DNA of 64,000 nt, taken from contig NEEC01000002.1 of the NCBI GenBank assembly GCA_002189035.1, forward strand, positions 5,913,001 to 5,977,000, read 5' to 3'. Under the pieces are notes generated by a model. The model made no database searches. It was not told the DNA's origin and worked only from the letters and a program-made list of their open reading frames with translations. Position numbers and translations under genes: made by a program. The stretch is from Utricularia gibba (lineage: Eukaryota; Streptophyta; Magnoliopsida; Lamiales; Lentibulariaceae). This document shows, piece by piece, positions 35,444-48,197 of this stretch. Each line of letters starts with the position of its first letter. Within the stretch, counting starts at the first letter, position 1.

Positions 35444-36905
35444 TTAAAACTGGGTAATAAGTAAAGCATCTCTATCTTGTATTGAATCGTCATCACCAGA
35501 TGCTCTGAACATCTCATAATCTATGTATAACACAAGGGACTCATTTCCATTCCTATGTTGTTGATTAAGTAACTGCAATGTTGAATTCTTGACAACATCA
35601 TCACATTTATTCAAATGGATTGAAACCATGGTTGAGATATCTCCAATGCTGCATGGAACCTCAAAATCTGTTATGAACTCCAGCACTATCTTCTCAAGAT
35701 TAGGGAAGTGATCGCTTTCTACACTCTTGAACTTGATTTGGGAATTAACTAACACCAATAGTTTTAGCCGAATAAACTGTCCTATCACAAAAATCCATTC
35801 ATATTCACCATCACTGTGTTCTAGCTTGAGGATTTCAAGATTTGGCAAAGAACCAATTGCTTCCATACACTCCCTAGATATCCAAGAATGCGTCAAACTT
35901 AACTCTTCAAGTGAGCTTGGATAGGAGATGCTCCACCGCCCATATCCTTCGAAACCGATCAACTTCAGTGATTGAAGTTGGCTAAAGCCTACAAGGTAAG
36001 GCATTAGGTAATAAATCTATAATTACATTGCTGGGAAGGATAACTCCAGGTTCATTAGATTTGGCATAAGCTCAAAAACCTCTCCTCTTGGACTTCTTAT
36101 CCCATTAAAAGCCAATGTATGTAGTTTGTTCAATATGATGGAGTTCTTCCGTCTTAGAGGCCAAAAAATACCTTTGACAGCTAGAACTCTCAGCTGCTGC
36201 ATTTCCCAAATCTCAGGTGGGAGAATTGAGTAAGTCACTCGAGACACAGACTCTATCCGAAGAACTTGTAGGTTCCAGAGAAAAAATATTGGTAACGGAA
36301 ATACAAATCCGTTTGAGTTCCTATGCCATCTATAGGGGAAAGATATAAGCCTTGTTGTCGTAGGGAACACACATTGGTTTTGTCCGGACATTGAAAAATT
36401 CATAAATTTCAAATCTCCAAGATAAGGATACCCCATCTTACAACTTTTGCAAACTTCGATCTGTGACATGGCCTTTAGAGGGAACACCAATGAAATATCC
36501 ATCCTTTCAACCATTGACATCCCTAAACCACATTTGCAACAACCTTCTCTGAATGGATTCAAGTTTTTGAATCACTGATTCATCCTTTCAACCTGGAATT
36601 GAATCTAGCATTTCAGCTGAATGAAGCCCATAACTTTTTTCACGAAGTTGACCTACAATCTCTGCATCTACGAGGAGTTCAGCTTCCACACCAATAACTT
36701 CAACATCTCGAGTCAAATCCTTCATTTTGGAAGTCATCGATTGATGGGGCAGTGCTTCAAGAAGATGCAGAGAGAATTGTACCTTGTTTCGAAGATCGTA
36801 AACATCTTGTTTTTCGAAGATGATTCTTCCATTGGCATGGAGTCGTTGGAAATGATCAAGAGATTGCTCCAAGTTAAGAAGAGATACATAAGCCGCTACA
36901 GCCAT
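35444..36905 (-). pseudogene. Decayed R1-type NLR gene (coiled coil plus LRR, NB-ARC missing)
   Basis: Remnant of an intracellular immune receptor. 36588-36905 encodes about 105 residues like the N-terminal coiled-coil/R1 region (MAVAAYVSLLNLEQSLDHF, LRDVEVIGVEAELL-like pattern) and stops. Immediately after, in another frame, 36023-36562 encodes leucine-rich repeat sequence (LPPEIWEMQQLRVLAVKG, LMPNLMNLELSF). It stops at TAA and TAG codons. In the same frame 35444-36004 continues with more LRRs (LQSLKLIGFEGYG, LEELSLTHSWIS, LPNLEILKLEH, FPNLEKIVLEF). The P-loop, kinase-2, GLPL and MHD motifs of NB-ARC are absent, so a deletion joined the coiled-coil and LRR ends. The LRR style is that of late-blight-resistance R1 homologues. 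Two nonsense codons and a frame change make function unlikely. Confidence 0.82.
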
Positions 36906-37292
36906 GACCGATATCTCGCGAAACGAAAGAGCTTAAGAACCAGGATCTCTTGTTTGCTTCATGCACTCCTCAGCAGAACTGAGAAAGAGAGTTGCATCGA
37001 AGATGATCGGAAGGAAGGTGTCGGAAGAGTTTGTGCAAAAGTCACCACATTGATAATTCCACCTTCAGAATATGTATATATTACAAAGGGCTTAGAGCGG
37101 TTTCAGAATCGACATAGACCAGTGATGGCGGCGGCAATCGAGGTTTTTTGCGTTGTTGAAAAATGGTAACTAATGATTTCCCAAAGTATTTGTGCTAGCA
37201 GTTGGCCTTGGCGAGGCTCTCTGATGAACAAAACCCTAGAGACGAGTTGTAAAGTTATGGTGGGAAGGTGTGTACTTTCTCCTGATTCGCCA
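36906..37292. other. Short divergent interval between NLR relic and QTRT2
   Basis: 387 bp between the relic's start codon (-) and the chosen QTRT2 ATG (+). In-frame upstream ATGs at 37173 and about 37224 could extend QTRT2 by up to 40 residues. Confidence 0.5.
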
Positions 37293-39686
37293 ATGGGTAA
37301 CACGAATTTCAACTTCACAGTCAGAACGTGGAGAAACGGCGGCGGCGGCGCCCGGACTGGAAAGCTGGAGGTGGGCGGCGCCTCTTTTGAAACTCCGGCC
37401 CTGCTTATCTCAACTCGCAAGGGTCTTCCGGCGTTTATTTCGCCGGACCTTTTATCTTCGCTTCCCATGCCGGATTCCTGCTTCCTCCAGTGTAGCCCAA
37501 TTCATTTGTATGTACGCTCTGTCTTTGTCTTCACCATTTTGGCTCTTAATCGCATGAGTGTATCTGCATGTTTCTAACTGTTGGTGGATTACCAGTTCTG
37601 AAAGCATGTCACTGAAGACTATCTCTGAACTGGGAGGGCTACACAAGATGCTTGGCTTGAAAGACCGTGTGTTCATGGCGGTTCCAAGGGATTCCATTAT
37701 TTCCCTTCCCGATTATCAAGGGACAAACAAGACCGGAGCTTCTTTTGATACACCTTCTGGTCGTCTCCTGGTAAATAACTTCAGGTTCCTTGTTTTTCTT
37801 CAGTTCTGGGCCTTGAGTAGTTACTAATAGAATAGCTGCGCAGATGAAACCATTGCAGTATGTTGAAATGATATCTTCATTGAAACCGAACATATGGGCA
37901 ACATTGTCTGACGAAGTTCCTGCCTGGGTATCTGAGAAAAGGAACAGATTGTCTGTTGATCGCTCAGTCAAATGGCTTGATGAATGCCTAGAGCTAAATC
38001 TCCGTTTCAATGTATGTGCCAACCCTTCTTTCCACACCATACAGCGTTACTTCCATATCACCTTTTTGTGTACTTTGACTAGTTCCATATAGACAGGTCA
38101 AGCCATATTTGGATCCATTGTAGGAGGATCAGACATTGAGGAACGTAAGCGCTCTGCACTGGAAGTTTCAAAGCGTGATGTATCAGGTTCACCTAACAAT
38201 TGGGGTCTTTGTCTTTGATGCATATATGCCATCATTCCAATAAGGCTAATAAAGAATGCTATCTATGAAGGCTTCTGCATTTCTGGATTTGGACTTGGGG
38301 AGAGTTTAGATCAACGACCTGCCATACTCAATGCTGTTACAGTAAGTATTCTGCCCCAGTGTTTCATCTTATTTGGAGTCCTCTTGAGGGCTGGTCTATT
38401 CAGAGCATCTTTTCTTCGAATCCCTCTGTGTATGATAATTTTACTAGATACCATATACTGAATCTGTGTAGCTCCTTGGACACCAACAAGTGAGTCTTTC
38501 ATTGCCTTGTTTTCCATGATTGTTGCTAGCCTGAACTGTATGCTCGTCTGTTTCTCTCCTTTAACTTGTTGTAGGAGTTTTTGATGGCCTTGAGTCTTTT
38601 CTATTCTTCCAGGGGGGCTTGCCCAAGGATAAACCACGCTATGTCTCTGGTTTAGGGCTTCCAGGTATTCAAAAAGATGATGCTTACACAGTATTTTGGA
38701 TTCTGATCTCTCTGGGTAGCCTTAGAACATCATTAGGCTGCATGTCTTGTTGTTAGTGTACCATATGATTGCAAGTCTGCTATGTAACTCACCATAAGAT
38801 CTACTGGTTCCATATCTTCTAGATGTAGGTGGCAAGGGCAGTCAATTGGAACCATATGAAATGATTCTAATCTCAATGTTTTTGACTTCGCAGAGGAAGT
38901 CTTGCAGGGAATCGCTGCAGGAGTCGACTTATTTGACTCTACGTATGCTGCAAGTCCTTTATAATCTGCAGTGAATTAGGACAAGATGCATTGTTTTCTT
39001 CACCTATTGTTGAAGTATGAAGTTACCTAACTGCAAATGTGTTCCAGGTACATTCACCATCTCACTGTTGAGGGATTTGCTCTCACGTTTCCCTTAAATG
39101 AAACCGGGCAATATGGTAGTGATGACTCTGGCCAGGATGGGACAAAGATCAACTTGAAAGCCACCATGTATAGGTAAAACTCATTCCTTTTCATCTTCAA
39201 CAATAACATCATCTGCACATTTCCATATCATACTGGAAGCAGTAGTATATTCTATGCCACTGGTTTGATGTCCAGCTCCTGCCGCCTTTAAGACTCCGGC
39301 GGCCATATATGCCCATCTTTTTTCTTGTTTGTGCAGGAAAGATGTATCGCCTGTACTAGAGGGCTGCAAGTGCTACACATGCCGGAATCACACGAAGGCT
39401 TACCTACACCACTTGTACAATGTCCATGAAATGCTCGCTCAGATTCTATTGGAAATGTATGTGCCTGCTACCTAACCCCTTCATCTTCTTCCTGTTTCGG
39501 TATATGCTTGTGTTCATTGTGGCCCATGGTGGTGTCTGTTCGCCCTTTTCCAGTCACAACACTCATCACTATCTGCTGTTCTTCCGTACCGTAAGAGAAT
39601 CGATCGACCATGGAGTTTTCATGAACTTCTTCAACCATTTTGTGGAGACTCGACGCTCTCATCTAGCTGCTGAACCCAGAAGCTGA
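37293..39686 (+). CDS. QTRT2: Queuine tRNA-ribosyltransferase accessory subunit 2 (QTRT2)
   Basis: Non-catalytic partner of eukaryotic tRNA-guanine transglycosylase, which exchanges G34 for queuine in GUN-anticodon tRNAs. Ten exons: 37293-37507, 37596-37770, 37844-38011, 38093-38186, 38271-38341, 38613-38664, 38894-38942, 39048-39173, 39337-39456, 39554-39686; total 400 residues, the family's usual size. Signatures: TPALLISTRKGLPAFISPDL, LGGLHKMLGL, KPNIWATLSDEVPAWVSEKR, FGSIVGGSD, ISGFGLGES, VSGLGLPEEVLQGIAAGVDLFDSTY. The zinc-binding CKCYTCRNHTKAYLHHLYNVHEMLA has the Cys-x-Cys-x2-Cys...His set. The C-terminus carries IHNTHHYLLFFRTVRESI. The start follows the family N-terminus (NFNFTVRTW just after Met); earlier in-frame ATGs exist and could add an extension. 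All introns are GT-AG. Confidence 0.93.
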
Positions 39687-40103
39687 AATCCATTTCCGAC
39701 ACTTCAGGAGCCCTGCAATTTTGGTACAAAAGGTAACCAACCTTTGTTGCTGGAGGAGCTTCGGGAGTTGTGCTGTGTGTTATTCTTAATCAGGCAATAG
39801 CGTCATTGATATGTAGTTGTTTTGAAGCTCTTCCTGGATCTATCTTCTTTACATGGTCCAAGGCTCCGATCTTTGTTAGATATCGTGTGTGCATACCTTA
39901 TGAGTACCTAAATAGTTATCTGAACTAAGACAAAAAAAACCAACTGCCAATAACACATGCCATTCCATCATTCAATAAAAACTGAGCAAGTGCTGGTTAT
40001 TCAGTTTAGGTTAGCACATGAAAGGATGAAACCGACTGCTTCCTGAAAACACCCTCAAGCTGCATAGCTTTATTAGATGTAGCGTCTTCAGTACAAGATA
40101 TTC
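39687..40103. other. Converging 3' regions of QTRT2 and the LEA2 gene
   Basis: 417 bp, presumably both 3' UTRs. No coding frame or repeat was recognised. Confidence 0.55.
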
Positions 40104-41114
40104 TTACTCCTGCAAATGAAATCAGATGTTATATGGTATAATGATTATCTGTATTTAGAGTTTCACTAGTTGCATGGCGTGAACGCATACCTCATCATCT
40201 TCATCGTTCTTTTTAAGGCGAGTCGTGCCACCCTCCTTGGTGATTGGTAGCTTCATAGGCCCGAAGGGGGTGGTCACACTTATATGTCCTTTCATGGTGT
40301 AACCAGTGCCTCGGCCTCGTATCATGTCCCAGACAGCTGAGCCACAGTCCTTGGGCCTAAAGGTAATGGGGATTTGTAGATCAGTGATACCATTCTTTTT
40401 AATTGTAGCATTCTCATTCAGATCAGCTCCACCAATGCTTATACCACCCAGCCAAACTTCATAGTCAAGATCGTTAAGCCCCAAGTCGAAATCATTCTTG
40501 TTATCCAGCTTCAAGTAAAGAGTGGCAACAGTTTCCTCAAAAGAAAATTTCACGAAATGTATCTTTTCTATGTCAATATCCGGCTTGTAAGGCACAGGGA
40601 TCTCTCCGGTTTTCTCAAGAGGCAGAGTTAGCCTCCCAAACACTGGAACATCCACAATCAGATCAACCTTGACTCTATAGGGGATGATGCTCCCAGGTTT
40701 GATGTCATTGTATGTGCTTTTTATATCATCATATACCAGACTAACAGGTATGTTGACCGTCTCAGAGCCATGAGCATGTATTGTCCCAGCATCAGGAATC
40801 AACCCCGAAACTAATTTCCTTCCATCACTCTCGATTAAATAGTTTATATCAACCAGAGGTATGGGGACAGGATTCGGATTGCTCACAAGAACATCAACAA
40901 CCACATCAGCCTTCTCCAGATTGATGTGTTTGATATGAACCCCAGAGACATCAGCGGATGGTTTGCCAAATCCTACTGTTTCTTCGATTTTCTCTCCTAT
41001 ATCATGGATGAAATGCTTCACTTTTCCCAGAAACCCACCCTTTTCATCTTCACCGTGATCCTCTTTATCACCTCCTGCCCTTTCTACTACATCGGAGTTA
41101 TAATGAGACGCCAT
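40104..41114 (-). CDS. LEA2-type desiccation-related protein with two WHy domains
   Basis: Cytosolic late-embryogenesis-abundant group 2 protein similar to Arabidopsis At2g44060. The main exon is 40192-41114 or slightly less (donor GAG|GTATGC, with GAG at 40191-40193). A tiny last exon begins at 40109 and gives Glu-stop, so the spliced protein ends in an acidic DEDDEE tail like its relatives. Without splicing the frame runs to 40155 and adds VCVHAMQLVKL. An acidic/Gly-rich head with KVKHFIHDIGEKIEE is followed by two LEA2/WHy domains. The first includes VLVSNPNPVPIPLVDINYLI and GLIPDAG. The second includes LKLDNKNDFDLGLNDLDYEVWL and TPFGPMKLPI. About 309-319 residues. A 5'-UTR intron acceptor seems to lie just upstream of the ATG (CACTGCAG). 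Confidence 0.9.
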
Positions 41115-43276
41115 ATATATCTGCAGTGCAGGATTTCAAAACTCAGAAAGATGAATGATTTCACAGTTTCGCAGCAAACATGATCAACTGAAAGATGAAA
41201 CACAGAAAATTCCAGATCCAGCGTCCAACCACAAGTAAAGTACATCAAATAAATCCTAAAAATTTCTCAAGTTTTCAAATCCATCGTATTCCGACAAAAA
41301 CAGAACTAGAATCAAAACCAAAGTACATTAAAATGCGATCTACAAACAGAAGACAAACAGTGGGAACAGAAATGCGGATGCTCGCTGGAAAAGTAAAAAT
41401 GGAACCCGCTCTATTCACAAGAGTGGCGAAAACAAGAATGCATCACATACCCCAAATCTGTGGCGATCCACGTCCCAACCTCTCAAAAACAGAGGAAACT
41501 AGCACAATACCAAGTCAAAGCGCGAGAGCCCGTGCGAACAGAAGGATCGAGACTGAGAGAAATCAAAAGCCACCGATTGCCGACACCTTTTCCGTCGTTG
41601 TCATGTTGTTTTCTCATTGAAGACGCGGCGCTGAATTTTCTTAAAAAATATAAACAAAAAAAGATAATGCATAATATCTCTCACACGTGGAATAAAGTTG
41701 AAAATCGCTAACATTTTCTTAAAAAATATAATCAGGATATTGCAATAAATATCTTAATTAATTTCTCTTCCCCAGACGAGGGATGTGGATGGGGTATTTA
41801 GAAATGTGGCCACACTTTCACTATTAAGTGAGAAATTTGGCCACGATTAGTGTTAAAATTTTAATTTAATGTGTGTGAGATAAGATGAGTATGGCAATAT
41901 TTCTAAATCATTGTTTTATTAAGTAACATATATATGTTAGTTTTATATATTTATATTATTCATATATTAATTTTTTAAATATATTAATACTATACAGAGA
42001 TAAATCTAATTATATTTATATCAATATATGTTTTTTCATTTATATCTCTTCAAAATTATTATTTTTTTCTTAAATTCTAATAATTGTGTTTTTATTATAT
42101 ATCAAATATTTTTTTTATATTTTAGAATATCAATTACATAATTTATTATATAATTTATAATTAAATATATATTCAATTATATCATATTTAAACATTGTTG
42201 TGGTTGAAAATAGGTGTTAGGATGGGGACCAATTTTCGGGTTATAGATATGGTCGGGTGCATTATATCCAATTAAGATTCCAGTATTATGTGTTGTGCGA
42301 TACGATTAACATGAATAAAGAGAGACAAGGATTTTAACATAAAATCGTTGGAAAACGGAAAAACCACGAAATTGTCAAAGCTCGTTGGAGAGTGACTACA
42401 TTAGATGACGATGGGAAAAAGATACAAAGTAGAGGGTTTAGAGTACAACACTTTCCTCTTTAAAGTTTATTGTATTTATAGAATGGATTATTATGATTGA
42501 ATTTGATATTTTGTAGATATTGGCTGCTTTTCGAACTATGGTATTACTTTCAAATAACTATCGGCTGCTTTGTCATTATCGTAATTCAATTATTTTTCAG
42601 ATTGTCCAAAATAATCGTTCAACTTTAACGTTTATTGTTCTGTCAGCTTGCATCAAATTGTTAGGATAACTTTTGACTCCTTTTCATTGATCGATTATCC
42701 TAATCTGATTTATATACCACCAAACATATTAATATTATATCATCAAACGATCTTTTAGAAATACATGGAAAAAAATAATCATTTTCAATATTAATGTTTA
42801 CAATATGCCAAGAGACAGAAAGCATGAATCCTTGTGTTATTATCTGCACTCTCAACCCGGGGCTATAACCAATCCAGCCTCAAGATCACCTCTCGAGTGG
42901 CGCCCACTGAGATATACCCAGACTCACAGCAGCATTACTAGTGGGGAGTCTCAAGTTTGTTAATGAGTGAAGATGGAGCATCAGCAGAATATGGCTGCTT
43001 GGTGTAATTTTTCTAAGCAATAGACAAGGATGGTCACAAAAACTATTCTTCTTCTATATATTTTCAGTATTTCATCACCACCTGCTTTCACTCATTCAAC
43101 TTCTTAAGAAGCAACAACAACAGAACCAAGATCAGGATTTCTTCATTCAACTTCTTAAGGGAAAGAAACCCAACTCAAAATAGAGAGCCTGCTGGAAATT
43201 TTTTTCATGCCAACAAAGGTTAATCACATACTTTGTATTTTCGAAACAAACACTCTATCTGAATCCAATTTAAGCA
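41115..43276. other. Intergenic, AT-rich
   Basis: LEA2 leader and promoter to about 41640, then AT-rich spacer. 42200-42960 is of more mixed composition and could be old transposon sequence, but I cannot identify ends or coding remnants. 42960-43276 lies downstream of FAN1. Confidence 0.6.
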
Positions 43277-46200
43277 TCACTTGGCTATGGGTGGAGGGCT
43301 TACCTTGCAGACTTCCACAGTGAAGCCAATATCCATGAGAACCAATAGCCACGCGTGCTGCTGCTCTGAGAGACGATCCCTAGGACCTTTTACTTCAACC
43401 AGCTTCGCCTCACCGGTGCAGCAGTTGTCATGGAGGCGCCACAATAGGAGATCAGGCATGCCTTTGGACCAACTGCAGTAATCTTGAGCCAAATGCCTGC
43501 AAATAGACGCAAGACAGGAGCCACCAATGCATTTAACAGCAGCTCGAAGATTGTTCATAGAGTGCTTCTCCCAGTTCACTCCCCTGCATGCTGTCCCGGC
43601 CCATGACTCCCACACCATTATAACAATTTCTTCACCCATTCCCTCTTCAATTTTCTTCAGCTGTGCTTCGATAAGGCTCTCTCTTGCGTGATAGAAACTA
43701 TCAGTCTCCAGATCCAAGGGTGCAGTCTGCAAACACAAGTTATATTTGAGCTTCTTCTCTTCCTTCTTTGTTATCATAGATTATCACATTGCGTATAATA
43801 AATCCTAATCATCGACACAAGTTGAAAGCAGAGCTCAGAGAAAATCTGGACGCAAAAAAAACATGGTCTTTTTGTTCCAAAACGAGAAGAGGTATTCTTT
43901 TCCTTTCAATGAAAAGTGTACCTGGAATTTTGTCCTAAATACGTTTGGGACATCTGCAAAAATGATATCCCACATCAAGATGCCAAAAATCATGAGCCAA
44001 ATTCCACTCTCAGCGTGAACGCCTTGCCAGCCACCACCTTCTCCAGAATAATGCTGCAAAGCAAGTTGTTCCACTCCACACTGCTCCCCATCCTCACCAT
44101 AAAATATGCTCTTCTTTCCCGTTACACACTTCAGTGGTCTTCCTTGTACATGAACCTAAAAACGCAAATACTTCCATGTTCATCAATGAAAGAACCAACA
44201 AGCTTATACATTATAAGGAGCTACCTCAAATATCTTCTTTGTGGCATTCTTCAAAAAAGTAGGCAATTTCCAGCGTCGGGGAGGTTTACCCAGCCGCAAC
44301 ACCCTCCTTTGCAGTGCTATCTTTGAACCAGCCCGAATCCATGGATCCGATAAACTGTTTTCTGCAACACAAAGGCTATCTTCCACACAACCAATATGTT
44401 CCAAATCAACAGAGAGCCTTAATGCCCAATGTCCTCTTCTTCTATCACAACTGAAAATTCTTAGTAGTTGTTTTAGTAGATTGATGGCATCAGCATACCT
44501 TCAAAGTAAAAAAAAAAAAAAAAATAGAAAAGAAAACATAAAAAAAAGATAAGTGAAGATAAGGAATAAATTAAACGACAATATCTGAAAATCGAGTTAT
44601 AAGGATCAAGACCTCTTCTTACGCTCAAGAACGGAGACACCCAGTGACACCACCTTAGAATATACCCATGATGCAGAAAACTGCAATAAAAAGGCAGCAG
44701 CTGGACCAGAACTTGAAAGATTGCCTTCTTTGGACAAAACTAACATCCGTGAAGCAGAGATATCTATGCATCTCAAAACCAATTCGAAATTATTGTGATC
44801 AATAGATTCAACCATAATTTGTGAAACCTCAACAGCCTGTAACATCAGTATAGCTAGTGTAAACCCTTTTTGCTGCTATAAATGACATTGAAGTTAAAGC
44901 ATACCTCCTCATAAGAAATGAAATCTCCCCTATTTGAAAAGACAGGTGTGGAGTTGATACATGTGTAAATTGGGTACTTCACAATTCCTAGATCCATTAG
45001 CATAAATGCTGAAAGATCCTGTTCCCCATTGAGGAAGAAAAGCCTCTGCAAAAGAATGATAAAGTAATTATACTTAAATAATCATGGTTTTCGCTGTGCA
45101 TAGACACAAATCCGTGTGTTATCATGCATACAGCGATAAAAAAATGTCTTGGCAAAAAGTTTCTGGGGAGAGCATCTAGTTTCTACTCCTAATCAATAGA
45201 GCATGAACATGACTGAAAAGGTACACCTAGTGAAGAGTGGTCACCAAGATAGTCTGAATCATAAGAAAGTAACCTCAGCTCGCCAAATTAGTGCTTCAGT
45301 CATCGGGGATACTTCAACACAGGATCCAGTAATTGATAACATGAACCTTGGGAGCTCTGGGCTTCACGAGAAAGTGATCCCTTGGTAATCTCAATGTGAA
45401 ACCCGTAATATACAGAAGACTACAGCATCTGCCACCTTACCCAAGGCCATCCTTGATTGAGGACAGAAGTAAGTCAATCATTTCTTGCTTCCTCATATGA
45501 TGACCCCATTTCTGAAGTGTTTATGTTACAATACAAGTTGTTACCAAAATCAGCCACATAAGATACTTTAACTAAAAGAAAATTAGAAAAAACCATCCTC
45601 CTTGTGAAAAGCGGCATGCAAATAAATTTGGGCATGCAAGGCATCATTCAAAATAGAACTAAAACCCATTGGAAAAAAATGACAAAATCTCTGGTCCGTA
45701 TCTGTCCACACAGTTGTTCTTTTTCTGTGTGGTCATCAGAAACCAATGTTGATTTAGGAGCATAATCAACGGAATCAATAACATTCACAAAGAACCCTAC
45801 ATTACGCTCCTTTGCACAATTTTCAGGCAGTGAAACGACATTTCCTATAGCATTATTTATTACACAAACTATCTCTGAAGTAGGTTTCTTTTACGAAAAG
45901 GTACTTCATGATTCATTTTCAATAACAATTTGGCTCACACAACAATATAACATCAAAACATCAGCAGTCCCTAAAATATTAAAAATGCCCCAAGCGTCAA
46001 AAAAGAATGCAAAACCAACCTTTCCAAGGAGGCGGAAAGCTTCCTGCAGCTCACATACGGTAAGGGTACCCAAGACCTGCTCTATTTCTTCTTCGTTTCT
46101 CAGCTGAGAGGAACATAGATAGCCTACTTCTGCATAAGGATAGTAATCAAATATTTTTCTAATAAAAAAATATATGCCATGAGTAACAACTTAGATGACA

Positions 46201-48197
46201 AAAGGTTGAAATTACCTAATAATTCGTTTGCAGCTTGATAGCAATTGGATATCTCCGGGTACGATATTTTGGAAATACGAAACAGTGGCCCTGTAAGAGT
46301 GGCAAGAAAAGCTTGTCATCACTACACCCTATGAAATTTTCTCCAGAGAAAAATGACCGTTTCCATGTTAAAAAAAGGTATTTTTTAAAATACAAAATGT
46401 TGGTTCTGGAAATGAATTTGGAATAGAAATGAGCAGCATATGTCAATGAAATTCATAGATCATCCACAAAAATCCAAGCAACAATGTTACTCGGATAATA
46501 GGGGCAAGTCAAACCTTTGCGCATTAGCAACCTTGCAAAAAGTCTCTGGCTATCATCTGAGAGTGAGTCAAATGCTTCTGGGATGAGGAAACACGTGCAT
46601 CATATCAGAAACTTCGGATATCCATTTAACAAATAAAAAGGAGAAGTTAGAACACAATACGTAGGAAAGAAATCTCCTTGACACTGAACAAGTGAGAGTG
46701 GCTCATTAAAACTTCTTGTATTAGCACTCTCAAATTGTTCTGATATTTTGTCATTCTAGAGAGCTTAGTGTACCACAGAACATTTTTCCACAATGACATG
46801 AACTCCTCGATGTCAGAGACAAATGAATCACAAAGCTCGAAATTTTTACATGCAATCTTAATAGGTACAGCTCCAACTGGGTCCTTTGGCAAGGAAACAA
46901 TATGACCCTGCAATTATTTATATCACTTGAAACCTTTTCTCAAGAAATACCTCAATCCAAATGAAGTGTATATATTAAGAGCAAAATAATCAAAAATAAA
47001 TTTACCTCAAATGTCAAATGAAACTTGTCAATTAAAGGTGATAGATATTGGGACAACTCACGTGGCACATACCCCAGCGTACTATCAGATTCATGATTGG
47101 CATAATGCACCTGGTTAATGGGCATCAACCATTTGATCAAGTAACCCAAAAAAAAAAAAAACAGTACAAAAAGATGACAGAAAGAAACCTTAATAGCATT
47201 CTGATCAATTGAATTCTCAGGATCTCTACATAGGCATATCCTCAGCCTAGAATCCAAGTCATTTCTGCTACAATATCTACGACCAACAATGATTGTTGGA
47301 ATAACAATCTTAGAAACATCATAATCATTCAACAATTCCTCCTCACAAATGGGTTCATCAATTTCTGTCCCCGCTTGTTGTGCCAGAAGCCTATTCTCTA
47401 TGCCTGCAACAGAATTTTTAAAGGAACTAGAAGCAGCGTGATCTTCCCACGAAATGGTACTATGGATATTCTTATGCTGGTCGAAAGGACCAGAAAACTT
47501 GAACGATGAAGAGCTGATACAGTTGCTCTGAATTGAAATGACGTTGCTTCCACATAGTTCTGGCTCCTCGTCCTGAACTTTACATTTGGGACCGGAGAAA
47601 TGAAGAAGAGTAAGCTGCCTTAATTTCCGTTTCTTGCCCTTAGCAAGGCACTCATCTGAAACAATACAATACATGTATAAATTCATTTTACGGACATTCG
47701 GTGGTAATCCAATTCATGTTGAATCCAAATAGACGGACATATTTCAAAGACTGGTGTCATTGAATAGCTTCTCATGATCAAGTGCTTAAAGGCCAAAAAT
47801 TGTACATAATGAACATCACCCAGATCAGCAAAAGCCCCACAATCATCATTATCCACTACCTAAATGAGAATTGATGAGTCTATCATCCAATCCTGGGATT
47901 TGTGTTTGACAGACAGGACAAATGACCAAATCTGTGCCAGAATCAGCGCTACAAAAAACCCCTTTCTCCTCCAGAAATCTTCCCACATTCCCTTCAACCT
48001 GCAAAAGAAAAAACAAATTAATAATGAACACAAAAAAAGAAAAAGAGGAGAAGAACAATATAAATAGCTCATACGGTCGAGGAGTGAAAGGGTGTCCCAG
48101 CGGAGGAAGATGGAGAAGCAAGAATCGCGTTGCGGTTCGGAAGGAAACGACGTGGTTTCCCGATTACCCTCTCCAGGCTCCGACGGCCAGCGAGCAT
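43277..48197 (-). CDS. FAN1: Fanconi-associated nuclease 1 homologue (FAN1)
   Basis: Structure-specific nuclease for interstrand cross-link repair. Fifteen exons: 48075-48197, 47860-47998, 47189-47655, 47006-47110, 46661-46907, 46515-46577, 46216-46290, 46020-46129, 45441-45511, 45274-45361, 44905-45045, 44613-44836, 44225-44498, 43922-44155, 43277-43726; 936 residues. In order: basic leader (GKPRRFLPNRN), UBZ4 zinc finger (CPVCQTQIPGLDDRLINSHLDEC across a splice junction), HIRAN domain (VGRRYCSRNDLDSRL to LGYVPRELSQYL), a SAP-like region, TPR-like repeats (ERLFFLNGEQDLS-type block, WALRLSVDLEHIG), and the VRR-NUC domain. The nuclease carries GEDGEQCGVEQLAL, the GMPDLLLW Asp and the LVEVKGPRDRLS ExK pair. 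The splice acceptor of exon 10 is ambiguous (45361 or 45346); both keep frame. Confidence 0.92.

Noticed and set aside
36621-37169. 182-codon plus-strand frame
   Set aside because: It is the antisense shadow of the NLR coiled-coil region and leads into the QTRT2 upstream region. Nothing protein-like was seen.
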